Of a stretch of DNA of 64,000 nt, positions 44,374-53,703 are shown piece by piece. The stretch's first letter is position 1. Every line of letters begins with the position of its first letter. The DNA comes from Arthrobacter rhizophilus. GTDB taxonomy: Bacteria > Actinomycetota > Actinomycetes > Actinomycetales > Micrococcaceae. Under the pieces are notes generated by a model that saw nothing but the letters and a program-made list of their open reading frames with translations, made no database searches and was not told the DNA's origin. Position numbers and translations under genes: made by a program. The stretch lies in NCBI RefSeq assembly GCF_026241105.1, contig NZ_JAPFFT010000019.1:30991-94990 (forward strand). The letters run 5' to 3'.

Positions 44374-45192
44374 TCAGGTCCTGACCGCCATGGCGGCAGC
44401 TCCAGCCGCCTTGAATTCGCTGATTCGCTCCCGCGGGGTGGAGTCGCTCACAAGTGCCTCGCCCACAAGAATCGCGTGGGCACCATTCCTTGCGTAATGC
44501 GCGACGTCGTCGGCGTTCCGCACCCCGGATTCCGCCACGACAACCGCTCCCGACGGAATGCTTCCAGCAAGCGAGGCAAACAGCGAGCGGTCGACGTCGA
44601 GCGTCTTGAGGTTGCGGACGTTAACCCCGATGATCCGAGCCTGGGCCGCAGCCGCACGCTCGATTTCCTCGGGTGTGTGCGTTTCCACGAGGACGTTCAT
44701 GCCGAGCTCATTGCTCAGCTCACTGAATTCCCGCAACTGTGCATCGGAAAGGGCCGCGACGATCAGCAGGATGAGGTCCGCACCGTGGGCACGGGCTTCC
44801 CAGATCTGGTATTCGTCGACTGTGAAGTCCTTGCGCAGCAGCGGAATGTCGACGGCGGCCCGGACAGCGTCCAAGTCCGCCAAGGAGCCGTTGAAGCGCC
44901 TCTGTTCGGTGAGGACACTGATCACGGACGCGCCGCCGTCGGCGTATTGCACTGCGAGTGCCGCCGGGTCCACGATGCTCGCGAGATCGCCCTTCGAGGG
45001 GCTGCGGCGCTTGATTTCGGCGATTACCTTCAGATCGTCCCGGCTGGCTGACGGGCCACCCAAGGCAGCCCACGCGTCCAGCGCGGGTGCCGTGGAGGCG
45101 GCACGCTCTTTCAGCTCGTCGAAGCCAACAAGGCGGCGGCGAGCCTCCATGTCCTCCCTGACACCGCCGATGATGTCATCAAGAACCGTCAC
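44374..45192 (-). CDS. trpC: Indole-3-glycerol phosphate synthase
   Basis: A 272-residue TIM barrel. VIAEIKRRSPSKGDL holds the catalytic Lys and phosphate site; SVLTEQRRFNGSLADLDAVR, LRKDFTVDEYQIWEARAHGA and GVNVRNLKTLDVD follow in order. Start is a GTG at 45192, two bases after the HGxxPAAW gene, so they are coupled. No trpF is in the window; in this group PriA from the his operon usually serves both pathways. Confidence 0.95.
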   Translation of the reverse strand: MTVLDDIIGGVREDMEARRRLVGFDELKERAASTAPALDAWAALGGPSASRDDLKVIAEIKRRSPSKGDLASIVDPAALAVQYADGGASVISVLTEQRRFNGSLADLDAVRAAVDIPLLRKDFTVDEYQIWEARAHGADLILLIVAALSDAQLREFSELSNELGMNVLVETHTPEEIERAAAAQARIIGVNVRNLKTLDVDRSLFASLAGSIPSGAVVVAESGVRNADDVAHYARNGAHAILVGEALVSDSTPRERISEFKAAGAAAMAVRT

Positions 45193-45194
45193 AG

Positions 45195-45467
45195 TCAGTG
45201 GCCGGCGTTCTTCAGCTTGCTGCCGTCGACGCCGTAGCCGGCCTTGCGCATGGCCCAGCCAGCAATCAAGCCGGCCACCATCACGACGATGCCGGCGATG
45301 AAAATGGGGGTGCTGGCAATAACAAAGGCGATGGAGGACACCAAGGCCCCTACCAGCATGACAATCACGCAGGTCCACGCGGCCGGGCTGTTGCCGTGGC
45401 CGATGGCGTCGCTGTGGCTTGCGGCGGTCACAGGGGCCTTGCTCGCGGACACTGTGGTTTTGCTCAT
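45195..45467 (-). CDS. HGxxPAAW family membrane protein
   Basis: A 90-residue protein with the name-giving motif HGNSPAAWTCV and two hydrophobic segments after it (VIVMLVGALVSSIAFVIA and FIAGIVVMVAGLIAGWAM). The family is found almost only in Actinomycetota, next to trp genes, and has no known function. GAGGAG lies seven bases before the ATG. Its tight coupling to trpC suggests a role linked to tryptophan synthesis or transport. Confidence 0.85.
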   Translation of the reverse strand: MSKTTVSASKAPVTAASHSDAIGHGNSPAAWTCVIVMLVGALVSSIAFVIASTPIFIAGIVVMVAGLIAGWAMRKAGYGVDGSKLKNAGH

Positions 45468-45556
45468 GTGAAAATCTCCTCAGGATGAATACTGCTTACA
45501 TTCTGCCATTTATTGACGGCGCCCGGGACATCGTCCGACGTCTGGACAGTCGAGTC

Positions 45557-46162
45557 TTACGTGGGGTCTTCTCCGCGCGAAAGGCTGTCCCAGCTGTCGA
45601 TCTCATCGACCGGACCGGAACCCGCGCGCGCTGTCCGGCTGGCGACGTCGTACTTGGTGCGCGCCTTCCAGCGCCGGCCGGCGAGCGGCAGCAAGCCGCC
45701 ACACAAAGCCAGCAAACCAGCAGCTACGACGGCGAGAATCGGGAACACCGTGGACGACGCCGCTGCTCTACCACCCGAGATCCCGGTGGTTGCCGCAATG
45801 GTTCCTTGCGCCGCGCCGAGGGGGTCGGCCAAGACCGTGGCTGCGGCGACGATGATTCCTGCCGACGCAAACACAATGATCGTTGCAATGATCCAACGCG
45901 AAAGCTTGCCGGCAATGGATGATGCCAAGCCTCCGGCGAGGGCCACAAGCGCCAAGGCCGTCACGGCAGTTGCCGCCTTGCTCCCCTGAACGTGTAGGTC
46001 GGCATTGGCCGCAGCTGCGGGGTCGAGCCGGACGTCGATCCAGCTCTGCGTCGTGGTCCCGAAAACCGCGAGGGCCAGAATTACCATGGCGAGTACGACG
46101 TTGGCCTTGCGGGCCCACACGGGAGGCTTTGCGGCGGGCGCCTGAGGGGGAACCGAACTCAC
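45557..46162 (-). CDS. Trp biosynthesis-associated membrane protein
   Basis: A 201-residue protein with four hydrophobic segments, near residues 22-40, 65-85, 92-112 and 138-162. W-x-D-V after the first segment (TQSWIDVRL) is typical of the Trp-associated membrane protein family found between trpE and trpC in Actinomycetota. Function unknown. It overlaps the end of trpE by four bases. The C-terminal tail is charged and cytoplasmic by prediction. Confidence 0.88.
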   Translation of the reverse strand: MSSVPPQAPAAKPPVWARKANVVLAMVILALAVFGTTTQSWIDVRLDPAAAANADLHVQGSKAATAVTALALVALAGGLASSIAGKLSRWIIATIIVFASAGIIVAAATVLADPLGAAQGTIAATTGISGGRAAASSTVFPILAVVAAGLLALCGGLLPLAGRRWKARTKYDVASRTARAGSGPVDEIDSWDSLSRGEDPT

Positions 46163-47751
46163 GGGGTGGGTTTCCTGTCGGCAGTGTCAGCGGAAACCAC
46201 GTCGGCGGACACCGTGTCCGGTGAAATGTTGTGGAGCGATCCGGCGGTATGCACGGCACGCAAAGGGGCCGCCGCCTTGTTGACGGTCTCGAGTGCTTCG
46301 GACGGCTTGTGGGAATCGGCCACAATGCCGCCGCCGGCCTGGACATAGGCCCGCCCCTCGCGCAACAGAGCCGAACGGATGGCGATCGCCATGTCCATGT
46401 CGCCTGCGAAGTCCAGGTAACCCACCACTCCGCCGTAGATGCCGCGGCGGTGCGGTTCGAGTTCGTCCAGCAGGCGCAGCGCGCGAGGCTTGGGTGCACC
46501 GGATAGCGTGCCGGCGGGGAAAGTCGCCTTCAGCACGTCGTACGCCTTGGCGCCGGGCGCCAATTCGCCGACCACCGTGGACACCAAATGCATAATGTGG
46601 CTGAAACGTTCGACTTCCATGAACTGCGTGACGTCCACTGTTCCTGCCACGCAGACCTTCGAGAGGTCGTTGCGGGACAGGTCCACGAGCATGAGGTGTT
46701 CGGCGCGTTCCTTCTGGTCCCCGAGCAACTCGGTGGCCAGCGCCTTGTCCGCTTCGACGGTCTTGCCGCGGGGCCGCGATCCGGCAATCGGGTGGGTGAT
46801 GACCTCATTGCCGGTGACCGTCACCAAGGCCTCGGGAGAGGAGCCGACAATCGTGTATTCTCGGCCGTCCGCGTCTTCAAGGCTGAAGAGGTACATGTAC
46901 GGGCTCGGGTTGGTGTTGCGCAGCACGCGGTACACATCCAGCGGGTCCGCGGCGCACTCCATTTCGAAGCGGCGCGAGATGACCACCTGGAAGACTTCAC
47001 CGTCTACGATCGCTTCCTTGCCGCGATCGATCGCGTTCAGGTAATCCTGCTCGTCCCAGCGTTCCCGCACGCTCGAGGCGAAGTCGAGGGCCTCGGATTT
47101 CAAAACGGACACAGGCTGCCTCACGGGCGTGCTGATTTTGTCCAGCAGTCCCTTAACCCGGGCGACGGCGTCGTGCCAGGCTTCGTCCACGCGTTCCGAA
47201 CTGTTGTCGAAGTTGATCGCGTTGGCGATCAACAGGACGGTGCCATCCATGTTGTCGTGGACGGCCATGTCCGTGACGAGGTTCAAAGCCATTTCCGGTA
47301 GGTGGAGGTCATCCTCCGGCGGGCTGGTCAACTTCTCCCAATGCCGGACTGTTTCCCAACCGAGGAAACCTACCAGGCCCGAGGTGAACGGAGGAAGATC
47401 CGGAAAGCGGTCGGTCTGCAGGGCAGCTACGGTGTCTCGGACCGCATCGACGGGGCTGCCGTCTACCGGCACACCGACGGGAGGCTCGCCGATCCAGTGG
47501 GCCTGGCCGTCCTTGCTGGTCAATGTGGCACGGGACCGGGCACCGATGAACGAATAGCGGGACCATGCTCCCCCGACGGCTGCCGATTCCAGGAGGAAGG
47601 TGCCTGGCTGGCCCTGGGCCAACTTTCGGTATAGCCCGATGGGAGTTTCGGCGTCGGCCAGTACCCTGAGCCGGACCGGGATGACACGGCTGTGTTCGGC
47701 GAGTTCGCGGAACTCCTCCAGGCCCGGGCTGATGATTCCAAGGTCCTGCAT
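46159..47751 (-). CDS. trpE: Anthranilate synthase component I
   Basis: A 530-residue chorismate-using enzyme. The N-terminal feedback region holds LLESAAVGGAWSRYSFIG, the LLES motif that binds tryptophan. The catalytic domain has EVFQVVISRRFE, NPSPYMYLF, ITHPIAGSRPRGKT, MLVDLSRNDLSKV, FPAGTLSGAPKPRAL and GIYGGVVGYLDFAGDMD. It makes anthranilate with a glutaminase partner not present in this window. First gene of the trp run; 54 bases separate it from hisI. No leader peptide or attenuator was found. Confidence 0.95.
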   Translation of the reverse strand: MQDLGIISPGLEEFRELAEHSRVIPVRLRVLADAETPIGLYRKLAQGQPGTFLLESAAVGGAWSRYSFIGARSRATLTSKDGQAHWIGEPPVGVPVDGSPVDAVRDTVAALQTDRFPDLPPFTSGLVGFLGWETVRHWEKLTSPPEDDLHLPEMALNLVTDMAVHDNMDGTVLLIANAINFDNSSERVDEAWHDAVARVKGLLDKISTPVRQPVSVLKSEALDFASSVRERWDEQDYLNAIDRGKEAIVDGEVFQVVISRRFEMECAADPLDVYRVLRNTNPSPYMYLFSLEDADGREYTIVGSSPEALVTVTGNEVITHPIAGSRPRGKTVEADKALATELLGDQKERAEHLMLVDLSRNDLSKVCVAGTVDVTQFMEVERFSHIMHLVSTVVGELAPGAKAYDVLKATFPAGTLSGAPKPRALRLLDELEPHRRGIYGGVVGYLDFAGDMDMAIAIRSALLREGRAYVQAGGGIVADSHKPSEALETVNKAAAPLRAVHTAGSLHNISPDTVSADVVSADTADRKPTP

Positions 47752-47805
47752 GGCTTGTGTTCTCCGCCTCTTCTTGTGTTGCTTAAGTGGATGGTGGGTT
47801 GTGGC

Positions 47806-48234
47806 CTAGTCCCGCTTGCCAGTCACGGCGGCGAGGCTCCGGTCATCGAAGCATGTGCGCGTACCCGTGTGACAAGCAGCCCCTACCTGATCGACGCGGA
47901 CCAGGAGGGCGTCGCCGTCGCAGTCCAAGGCCACCGACTTGACGAACTGGACGTGCCCGGAGGTGTCTCCCTTGCGCCAGTATTCCTGGCGGGAGCGCGA
48001 GAAGAACGTCACGCGGCCAGTGGTCAGGGTCCGATGCAACGCCTCGTCATCCATCCAGCCGAGCATCAGCACTTCATCGGTGTCGAACTGCTGGATGATC
48101 GCCGCCACAAGGCCGGCAGAATCTCGCTTGAGCGCAGCGGCCAGCTCATGAGGGAGCGGACTTCCGGGCTCGACGACGGCCTCCGCGGCGAACGCGGCAG
48201 CGGGCGTGGCTTGGGGTGTTGACTGCTCAGACAT
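47806..48234 (-). CDS. hisI: Phosphoribosyl-AMP cyclohydrolase
   Basis: A 142-residue enzyme for the third step of histidine synthesis. The metal-binding residues are seen in [20 protein letters not shown] and TGTRTCF, and the family motifs [20 protein letters not shown] and [10 protein letters not shown] are intact. The first 22 residues are a loose Ala/Pro leader. The ATG at 48234 is preferred; longer readings run through the intergenic region. It is separated from hisF by the opposite-strand TIGR03085 gene. Confidence 0.93.
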   Translation of the reverse strand: MSEQSTPQATPAAAFAAEAVVEPGSPLPHELAAALKRDSAGLVAAIIQQFDTDEVLMLGWMDDEALHRTLTTGRVTFFSRSRQEYWRKGDTSGHVQFVKSVALDCDGDALLVRVDQVGAACHTGTRTCFDDRSLAAVTGKRD

Positions 48235-48323
48235 CAGATCAAGTCTAGTGCCTCCTGTAGACCCGAAATTCAGTGGCGGTTCCACTGCGCAACAGAGGGC
48301 GTCTCGTGCTAGTTTCACAAGTG

Positions 48324-48968
48324 ATGCATTTCGTCGATCCCTCCCGCGAAGTACTGGCCGAAACACTCCTGGCGGCCGGACCTGACTCCCCCACGCTCTG
48401 CGAAGGGTGGCTGACCAGGGACCTCGCGGCGCACCTTTACCTACGCGAACGCAAAGCGGCCGCCGGTATCGGATTGTTCGTCAAAAGCCTTGCCAGGGCT
48501 TCGGACAAGGCCACGGCCAAACTGGCCTCCAAGCTCAAGACCACGGAAGATTACGCCGAGCTGGTCAACACTTTCCGCTCTGGGCCTCCTGCCTTGTCCC
48601 CCCTGAAAATCAAAGCCCTCGACGAATCCTCCAACCTCATTGAATATTTCGTACACACGGAAGACATTCGCCGGGCTGGAGACCGTTGGGCTCCGCGGGC
48701 GCTCGATGAGGAATACTCGGACGCCCTATGGGACGAATTGATCAAGCGGGCTGCCATTCTCTACCGGGGCGTGGACCTTGGAATCGTCTTGGTACGCCCC
48801 ACCGGTCCCCGCCATGTTGCCAAGCGCGCTCCCGTGTCCGTCGCCATCGTGGGCGAGCCCGGCGAACTGCTGATGCACGCCCATGGCCGCACGCATCACG
48901 CCCTGGTCACCTTCGAAGGCCAGCCGGACGCCGTCGCACTGCTCCAGTCAGCCGAAGTCGGCCTCTGA
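48324..48968 (+). CDS. TIGR03085-type metal-binding protein (DinB/maleylpyruvate isomerase-like)
   Basis: A 214-residue protein of the mycothiol-dependent maleylpyruvate isomerase / DinB superfamily. It has [16 protein letters not shown] near residue 30 and [13 protein letters not shown] near 105, which supply the three-His metal site. The family is actinobacterial and its substrate is unknown; a thiol-dependent transfer is plausible. It is the only plus-strand gene among the his genes. No Shine-Dalgarno sequence precedes the ATG; TAGTTT ends seven bases upstream, so the mRNA may be leaderless. Confidence 0.82.
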   Translation: MHFVDPSREVLAETLLAAGPDSPTLCEGWLTRDLAAHLYLRERKAAAGIGLFVKSLARASDKATAKLASKLKTTEDYAELVNTFRSGPPALSPLKIKALDESSNLIEYFVHTEDIRRAGDRWAPRALDEEYSDALWDELIKRAAILYRGVDLGIVLVRPTGPRHVAKRAPVSVAIVGEPGELLMHAHGRTHHALVTFEGQPDAVALLQSAEVGL

Positions 48969-48972
48969 CCTG

Positions 48973-49749
48973 CTAGCGGACCAGGAAACCTGCTTCGCGA
49001 ATCGCGGCCTTGACCTGGGCGATCATGTCGTCCGGACCGAAGTGGAACACTGAAGCGGCCAGTACTGCGTCGGCACCCGCTTCTACTGCGGGCGGGAAAT
49101 GCGCCGGCTCTCCCGCGCCGCCGGAAGCGATGATCGGGATGTGGACGGCTGCACGGACCAAGCGGATGAGTTCGAGGTCGAAGCCGTCCTTGGTGCCGTC
49201 GGCGTCAATGGAGTTCAGGAGGATCTCCCCCACACCACGGTCCGCCGCTTCCTTGGCCCACGCAATGGCGTCGATTCCGGTTCCCTGACGCCCGCCGTGG
49301 GTGGTCACCTCGAAGCCGGAAGCCGTGGGCTCGGAGCCGGGCCTCGTGCGCCGGGCGTCCACCGACAAGACAAGCACCTGCGATCCGAAGTGGCGGGTGA
49401 TCTCGTCGATGACGTCCGGGCGTGCGACGGCGGCCGTGTTGATGGACGCCTTGTCCGCGCCGAAGCGCAGGAGCTTGTCCACTTCGGCCACGCCGCGGAC
49501 ACCACCGCCGACGGTCAACGGGATGAAGACTTCCTCGGCGGTGCGGCGAACGACGTCGAACGTTGTTTCCCGGTTGCCGGAAGAGGCCGTGACGTCAAGG
49601 AACGTGAGTTCGTCCGCCCCGGCGTTGTCATAGCGGTGCGCCAGCTCGACGGGGTCTCCGGCGTCGCGAAGGCCCTCGAAGTTGACGCCCTTGACTACAC
49701 GGCCGGCGTCGACATCTAGGCAAGGGATGACCCGTACTGCTACAGCCAT
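48973..49749 (-). CDS. hisF: Imidazole glycerol phosphate synthase cyclase subunit
   Basis: A 258-residue beta/alpha barrel. Catalytic Asp residues are in [17 protein letters not shown] and in the second half at [15 protein letters not shown]; phosphate loops are TVGGGVR and [11 protein letters not shown]. It uses ammonia from HisH (not in the window) to form imidazole glycerol phosphate and AICAR. It ends four bases past the end of the convergent TIGR03085 gene, so transcription terminates in very little space. Confidence 0.95.
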   Translation of the reverse strand: MAVAVRVIPCLDVDAGRVVKGVNFEGLRDAGDPVELAHRYDNAGADELTFLDVTASSGNRETTFDVVRRTAEEVFIPLTVGGGVRGVAEVDKLLRFGADKASINTAAVARPDVIDEITRHFGSQVLVLSVDARRTRPGSEPTASGFEVTTHGGRQGTGIDAIAWAKEAADRGVGEILLNSIDADGTKDGFDLELIRLVRAAVHIPIIASGGAGEPAHFPPAVEAGADAVLAASVFHFGPDDMIAQVKAAIREAGFLVR

Positions 49750-49773
49750 TGCTACTCCTGGAATTGTCTCGTG

Positions 49774-50634
49774 TCAGATGCGGCAGGCGTGGATGCTGCT
49801 GACCAGGATGGCGCGGGCGCCGAGGTCGTAGAGCTCGTCCATGATCCGGTTGGTTTCCTTTTTCGGAACCATGGAACGGACGGCAACCCACTCGGAGTCG
49901 CGCAGCGGAGACACCGTGGGCGACTCGAGACCCGGGGTGAGGGTGGCTGCTTCCTCCACGAGGTCCTTGCGGATGTCGTAGTCCATGAGCACGTACTGGC
50001 GGGCGACGAGCACGCCCTGCAGGCGCCGGATGAGGACCTCGATCTCCTTTGCGGTGCCGTTCGCCGCGCCACCCTCGCCGGTGCGGCGGATCAGGACGGC
50101 TTCGGACTTGAGGATCGGCTCGCCGAAGATCTCCATGCCGGCGGCTTTGAGCGTGTTGCCGGTTTCGACGACGTCGGCGATTGCGTCAGCGACGCCGAGA
50201 CGCACGGAAGACTCCACGGCACCGTCGAGACGGACTACTTTGGCTTTGACGCCGCGCTCGGCGAGGTAGTCGCGCAAGAGGCCGTCATAACTGGTGGCCA
50301 GGCGCTTGCCCTCGAGCTGCTCGACGGTGGAGAAGTCACCGACGGGACCGGCGAAACGGAAGGTGGACGCGGCGAAACCGAGCGGAAGCAGCTCTTCGGC
50401 TTCCACCTGCGCGTCCAGCAGGAGGTCGCGGCCGGTGATCCCGACGTCGAGGGTTCCCTGGCCGACATACACGGCAATGTCGCGGGGGCGGAGGAAGAAG
50501 AACTCAATGTCGTTATCGGGATCGACCATGACTAGTTCGCGGGTATCACGACGCTGGCGGTATCCCGCCTCAGACAGCATCGCGGAGGCGGCTTCGGACA
50601 GGGATCCCTTGTTGGGGACGGCTACTCGCAGCAT
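49774..50634 (-). CDS. hisG: ATP phosphoribosyltransferase (long form)
   Basis: A 286-residue first enzyme of histidine synthesis. It has MLRVAVPNKGSLSEAASAML, DVGITGRDLL, the PRPP site DAIADVVETGNTLKAAGMEI, and a C-terminal ACT-like regulatory domain of about 75 residues (SPTVSPLRDSEWVAVRSMVP). The long form does not need HisZ and is directly inhibited by histidine. The ATG at 50634 is preferred over longer starts. It precedes hisF by 24 bases. Confidence 0.95.
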   Translation of the reverse strand: MLRVAVPNKGSLSEAASAMLSEAGYRQRRDTRELVMVDPDNDIEFFFLRPRDIAVYVGQGTLDVGITGRDLLLDAQVEAEELLPLGFAASTFRFAGPVGDFSTVEQLEGKRLATSYDGLLRDYLAERGVKAKVVRLDGAVESSVRLGVADAIADVVETGNTLKAAGMEIFGEPILKSEAVLIRRTGEGGAANGTAKEIEVLIRRLQGVLVARQYVLMDYDIRKDLVEEAATLTPGLESPTVSPLRDSEWVAVRSMVPKKETNRIMDELYDLGARAILVSSIHACRI

Positions 50635-50770
50635 GAGGGGACTTTCTTGGGGAGTGGAAGGGTATGTTTCAGGCATTGTGCCCACGGCTGTGTTCTCGCA
50701 CGGCACTGTGGGCGCGGGGGCCACGCTGGGGCCTCGTCAGACCTTTCAGGCCCGGACGGAGCGGACGTGG

Positions 50771-51034
50771 CTAGAGATGCTTGTAAACGTCTTCCAGGCC
50801 CAGACCCTTGGCGAGCATCAGGACCTGCAGGTGGTAGAGCAACTGGGAGATTTCCTCGGCCGCGGCTTCATCGGATTCATACTCTGCAGCCATCCAGACT
50901 TCAGCGGCTTCCTCCACGACTTTCTTGCCGATGCCGTGGATTCCGGAGTCCAATTCGGCGACGGTGCGGGAGCCTGCCGGACGGGTCGCTGCCTTTTCGC
51001 TCAGTTCTGCGAACAGCGTCTCGAAATTCTTCAC
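50771..51034 (-). CDS. hisE: Phosphoribosyl-ATP pyrophosphatase
   Basis: An 87-residue all-helical MazG-like enzyme for the second histidine step. Metal-binding acids are in [20 protein letters not shown] and [16 protein letters not shown]. The start is a GTG; TAGGCT lies seven bases before it and no ribosome site is visible, which suggests a leaderless mRNA starting the hisE-hisG-hisF unit. 136 bases separate it from hisG. Confidence 0.93.
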   Translation of the reverse strand: MKNFETLFAELSEKAATRPAGSRTVAELDSGIHGIGKKVVEEAAEVWMAAEYESDEAAAEEISQLLYHLQVLMLAKGLGLEDVYKHL

Positions 51035-51091
51035 GCCCTACAGCCTACTTGCTCGGGGCCGGTGACCGCCTGTCGGGTCATTGCATGACGG

Positions 51092-51140
51092 AAGGGATGT
51101 GAGCGAACGCACAATGTGCGCCGGCACGCCCACATCCCTT
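51092..51140 (-). terminator. Hairpin after ribH
   Basis: AAGGGATGTG and CACATCCCTT are ten-base arms around a 29-base loop that itself contains CGCAC-AAT-GTGCG. It lies just after the ribH stop, between the riboflavin and histidine units, and probably ends rib transcription. No U-run. Confidence 0.6.
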
Positions 51141-51151
51141 TCGTCGATTTG

Positions 51152-51655
<504 letters not shown>

Positions 51656-51674
51656 TCAGTCTTGTTAGAACAGT

Positions 51675-52376
51675 TCAGTCTTGTTCGAGCTCAAAAGTGC
51701 CGGCAGCTGCATGGGTACCGGCCGGTTCAGTGTCACCGAGGGTCAGCCGGTGGTCCATGCGGTCCTTCTTGGTCTGAAGGTACCGAAGGTTTTCTTCACG
51801 GGACGGAACCTCGGTGGGCACCATCTCGACAACCTTCACGCCAGCCGCCGCAAGCCTGTTTTGCTTGTCCGGGTTGTTGCTCAGGAGGCGGATTTCGTGA
51901 AGGCCCATTTCGGCAAGGATCTGGGCAGCCGCTTTGTAGCAGCGGGCGTCCACCGGCAGTCCGAGCTGCTCGTTGGCCTCGACCGTGTCGAATCCGGCCT
52001 CTTGCAGTGCGTAGGCCTTGATTTTGTTGGCCAGGCCGATGCCGCGGCCTTCCTGTCCGCGCAGGTAGAGCAGCGTGCCGCCCTCTTCGCGGATCAGCTC
52101 AAGGGCGTAGGCCAGCTGTTCGCCGCAATCGCAGCGGTACGATCCGAAGACATCGCCCGTGAGGCACTCCGAGTGAAGGCGCACCAGCGGGGCCTTGCCT
52201 GTACGCGGCGCTTTCGGGGAACTCACCGCCAGGTGTTCCGCACCCGTTGCAAGGTCGGTCCACGCCTGTGCCACGAACTCACCGAAGGCGGTGGGTAGCT
52301 GGACAATCGGGCCGCCGCTCACGGGATGCGTTGCGCGCGCGGGCGTGCCGCCGTCGTGCGTTGTCGCTGTAGTCAT
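51675..52376 (-). CDS. ribA: GTP cyclohydrolase II
   Basis: A 233-residue stand-alone enzyme that opens the GTP imidazole ring, the first riboflavin step. Zn-binding Cys residues are in SECLTGDVFGSYRCDCGEQL; the catalytic and GTP loops are LYLRGQEGRGIGLANKI and RLLSNNPDKQ. It starts with a four-base overlap (ATGA) with ribB. Many relatives carry a fused RibBA; here both halves are separate intact genes. Confidence 0.94.
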   Translation of the reverse strand: MTTATTHDGGTPARATHPVSGGPIVQLPTAFGEFVAQAWTDLATGAEHLAVSSPKAPRTGKAPLVRLHSECLTGDVFGSYRCDCGEQLAYALELIREEGGTLLYLRGQEGRGIGLANKIKAYALQEAGFDTVEANEQLGLPVDARCYKAAAQILAEMGLHEIRLLSNNPDKQNRLAAAGVKVVEMVPTEVPSREENLRYLQTKKDRMDHRLTLGDTEPAGTHAAAGTFELEQD

Positions 52377-53068
52377 CGCTGCTCCTCGTTTCCTGCCGGA
52401 ATTGCAACCTGGTGCTCAGCCTCCGACGCTACAACATAAGCCACGAGATCCTCGATCGAAATCAGAGGACATCCATGCTTGGCAGCGAACTCCCGGAGGC
52501 TGTCCAGGCGCATCATTTCACCATCGTCATGTACCAACTCGGCGATCACGCCCACCGGGGCGAGCCCCGCAAGCCGGCAGAGATCAACCGCCGCTTCCGT
52601 GTGTCCCGGACGTTCACGCACTCCACCCTTAACGGCCCGGAGCGGAAAAATATGCCCGGGACGGGTGATCGAGGACGGCGTGCTGCTGGAATCAGCCAGA
52701 ATCCGTGCCGTCAGGGCCCTGTCCGTTGCGGAAATACCGGTACTCACTCCTACGGCGGCATCACAGGACACCGTGTAGGCCGTGCCCTTGGCATCTTCAT
52801 TGACTACCACCATGGGCGGCAGTGCAAGGGCGTCAGCCCGCGACTCCTCAAGGGGAACGCAAATGACTCCCGAGCTGTAGCGGATGGTCCAGCCCATGAG
52901 GGCAGGCGTCGCGTGTTCGGCGGCGAAGATGATGTCGCCTTCGTTTTCGCGGTCTTCATTGTCCACAACAATGACCGGACGGCCAACTGCCATCGCCTTT
53001 ACGGCCGCCTCAACGGGGTCCAGCCCCTGCCGGACCGCCGTCGCGCTGCCGTTGTGTTCGGCGCTCAC
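52373..53068 (-). CDS. ribB: 3,4-dihydroxy-2-butanone 4-phosphate synthase
   Basis: A 231-residue enzyme converting ribulose 5-phosphate to DHBP and formate. The acidic active loop IVVDNEDRENEGDIIFAAEH, then TGISATDRALTARI and RPGHIFPLRAVKGGVRERPG with HTEAAVDLCRLAG, are all present. It overlaps ribA downstream and riboflavin synthase upstream by four bases each. Its substrate can be supplied by rpe, encoded nearby. Confidence 0.94.
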   Translation of the reverse strand: MSAEHNGSATAVRQGLDPVEAAVKAMAVGRPVIVVDNEDRENEGDIIFAAEHATPALMGWTIRYSSGVICVPLEESRADALALPPMVVVNEDAKGTAYTVSCDAAVGVSTGISATDRALTARILADSSSTPSSITRPGHIFPLRAVKGGVRERPGHTEAAVDLCRLAGLAPVGVIAELVHDDGEMMRLDSLREFAAKHGCPLISIEDLVAYVVASEAEHQVAIPAGNEEQR

Positions 53069-53703
53069 AGGGCTGCCTCCCCGGTCGCAGCCGGAATGCG
53101 GAAGGACAGCAGTCGCTCGGTGTACTTGGCGAGCACATCCACTTCGAGGTTGGCGCGACCGCCGGTGGCCTTCGCCCCCAGTCCCGTTTCGTCCAGCGTG
53201 GTGGGAATGAGTCCAACCTCAAACCATGGATTCTCTTCTTCCGCGGGACTGACGGCAGTGACCGTCAGCGAAACGCCGTCGACGGCGATTGATCCCTTTT
53301 CGGCGATGTACCGTGCCAGCGGGGCCGGCACGGCGAAGCGGAGGCGGTCCCAGTTGCCCAGCGACTCGCGCTCCAGAAGCTGCCCGACGCCGTCGACGTG
53401 GCCCTGGACGACGTGGCCATCCAAGCGGCCGCCCGCCTGGACACATCTCTCGAGGTTCACAGCGTCACCCGCAGTCAGTTCGCCGATGGTGGTCCGGACG
53501 AGGGTTTCGCCCATGACGTCGACGCTGAACTCCCGGCCGTCGATGTCCGTTGCGGTGAGGCACACGCCGTTGACAGCGATCGAGCCGCCCAAGCCCAGTC
53601 CTTCAGTGGTGCTGGGGGCCATCAGGCGCAGCGTGGCGCTGGCCTCGCCGTCGTGCTCGACGGACAGGACCGTGCCTTGTTCAGCAACGATTCCGGTAAA
53701 CAT
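53065..53703 (-). CDS. ribE: Riboflavin synthase alpha subunit
   Basis: A 212-residue protein with the usual internal duplication: MFTGIVAEQGTVLSVEHDGE with GGSIAVNGVCLTAT in the first half, and GHVVQGHVDGVGQL with EKGSIAVDGVSLTVTAVSP in the second. It dismutates two lumazines to riboflavin. It overlaps ribB by four bases and ribD by one. Confidence 0.95.
   Translation of the reverse strand: MFTGIVAEQGTVLSVEHDGEASATLRLMAPSTTEGLGLGGSIAVNGVCLTATDIDGREFSVDVMGETLVRTTIGELTAGDAVNLERCVQAGGRLDGHVVQGHVDGVGQLLERESLGNWDRLRFAVPAPLARYIAEKGSIAVDGVSLTVTAVSPAEEENPWFEVGLIPTTLDETGLGAKATGGRANLEVDVLAKYTERLLSFRIPAATGEAAL

Noticed and set aside
51675..53068. Split ribA/ribB as a frameshifted fused RibBA gene.
   Set aside because: Both genes have complete domains, normal ends and an ATGA overlap, so they are natural separate genes.
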